Of a stretch of DNA of 6,179 nucleotides, positions 5,679 to 6,179 are shown piece after piece (the stretch's first letter is position 1; every line of letters begins with the position of its first letter). This DNA comes from an uncultured bacterium. GTDB taxonomy: Bacteria; CALINM01. Both the position numbers and the translations under genes were made by a program. The notes under the pieces are model-generated. The model was not told the DNA's origin and did no database searches. It worked only from the letters and a program-made list of their open reading frames with translations. The stretch lies in assembly GCA_938045315.1 (NCBI GenBank), contig CALINM010000160.1:1-6179 (forward strand), given 5' to 3'.

Positions 5679-6179
5679 TTATTAAAAACTCATTTACTTT
5701 AACTGCCGCGTTTCTTCCTTCCGAAATTGCCCACACCACAAGAGAAGGGCCTCTTCCTGCATCGCCTGCTATAAAAACCTTTTCATTTGTCGTTCTGTAA
5801 TTATTATCTCTCTGGATATTGCCGCGCGCGTCTGTTTTTAATCCGTATTTTTCCATGAGTGCGTTTTTCTCAACTCCTGCAAATCCCATAGATAAAATCA
5901 CCATATCAGCGTTTATTTCAAAATCAGTCCCGGGGATTTCTTTGAATTGCGGTGCTGGATTTTTTATAAATTCACATCTTGCACATTTTATTTTTGATAT
6001 TTTTCCGTCTTTACCAATAAATTCTTTTGTTATAATTGACCACTTTCTTTCTACTTTTCCTTCTTCATGACTTGATGAAACTTTAAACACAAAAGGATAA
6101 TAAGGCCATGGTTGATTAAGAGGTCGGTTTTTGGGCGGTTCCGGCATTATCTCTATCTGCACAACACATTTTGCTTTCT
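5674..6179 (-). CDS. gltD: Glutamate synthase small subunit, C-terminal part (runs off right edge)
   Basis: The last 167 complete codons are present, and the frame stays open to the right edge, where it reads KAKCVVQIEIMPEPP. An internal GTG at 6162 is not the start. GltD takes electrons from NAD(P)H through FAD and passes them to the large-subunit FMN; full-length proteins are usually 450-490 residues. Family landmarks visible are QPWPYYPF, the VSSSHEEG motif, TKEFIG, the NAD(P)/FAD-fold strand ADMVILSMGFAG, and the FAD-contacting FIAGDAGRGPSLVVWAISEG near the C-terminus, with GDAGRG at visible residues 138-143. The N-terminal iron-sulfur cysteines lie outside the window. The synthase domain it would serve is not adjacent: it lies about 1.7 kb downstream beyond the ANTAR gene. 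Related GltD-like oxidoreductases (NfnB, PreT type) are less likely because the SSSHEEG region is glutamate-synthase-like. Confidence 0.9.
   Translation of the reverse strand, partial: KAKCVVQIEIMPEPPKNRPLNQPWPYYPFVFKVSSSHEEGKVERKWSIITKEFIGKDGKISKIKCARCEFIKNPAPQFKEIPGTDFEINADMVILSMGFAGVEKNALMEKYGLKTDARGNIQRDNNYRTTNEKVFIAGDAGRGPSLVVWAISEGRNAAVKVNEFLIT

Noticed and set aside
6160-6162. GTG as a possible start for the right-edge gene.
   Set aside because: The frame stays open upstream with GltD-like sequence (KAKCVV), so the true start is beyond the window.

Overview
The window comes from an AT-rich bacterium whose intergenic DNA is dominated by A/T runs. Its start sites are ordinary bacterial Shine-Dalgarno starts. 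All five recognisable genes lie on the minus strand, so the biological reading order runs from the right edge to the left. The phylum cannot be fixed from sequence alone. The gene mix (stand-alone FMN glutamate synthase domain, GAF-ANTAR regulator, carAB) would suit an anaerobic clostridial or deep-branching Gram-negative lineage, but that is a guess.

Layout in transcription order: (1) 6179-5674, the C-terminal part of gltD, the NAD(P)H-oxidising small subunit of glutamate synthase. (2) 5673-5281, a 393-base AT-rich gap with stem-loops behind gltD and a good sigma-70-type promoter (TTGACT, 16 bp, TATAAT) for the next gene. (3) 5280-4027, a GAF-GAF-ANTAR protein, predicted to be a one-component RNA-binding regulator. 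(4) 3957-2296, a stand-alone FMN-binding glutamate synthase domain (GltB domain-2 type) with an unusual N-terminal four-cysteine motif. (5) 2295-2062, a leader with a 13-bp stem-loop. (6) 2061-880 carA and 879-1 the start of carB, abutting as TAAATG.

The main discovery is at 3992-4055. Two short stem-loops lie in tandem on the minus-strand RNA between the ANTAR gene and the glutamate synthase gene. Each has a six-base loop with A at position 1 and G at position 4 (AAAGAU and AAUGGU), closed by a C-G pair on a CCGG-based stem. That is the published signature of an ANTAR-protein RNA target. The first hairpin is encoded inside the last codons of the ANTAR gene, and the second lies about 35 bases before the next start codon. 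The window thus appears to hold a complete cis-encoded circuit: regulator, its RNA target, and the nitrogen-assimilation gene it would control, with carAB downstream. No intrinsic terminator is visible after the second hairpin, so the output may not be classical antitermination.

Metabolically the genes fit together. Glutamate synthase and carbamoyl phosphate synthase are both major glutamine consumers, one making glutamate and the other carbamoyl phosphate for pyrimidines and arginine. The regulator's GAF domains could read a metabolic signal, but the ligand is unknown.
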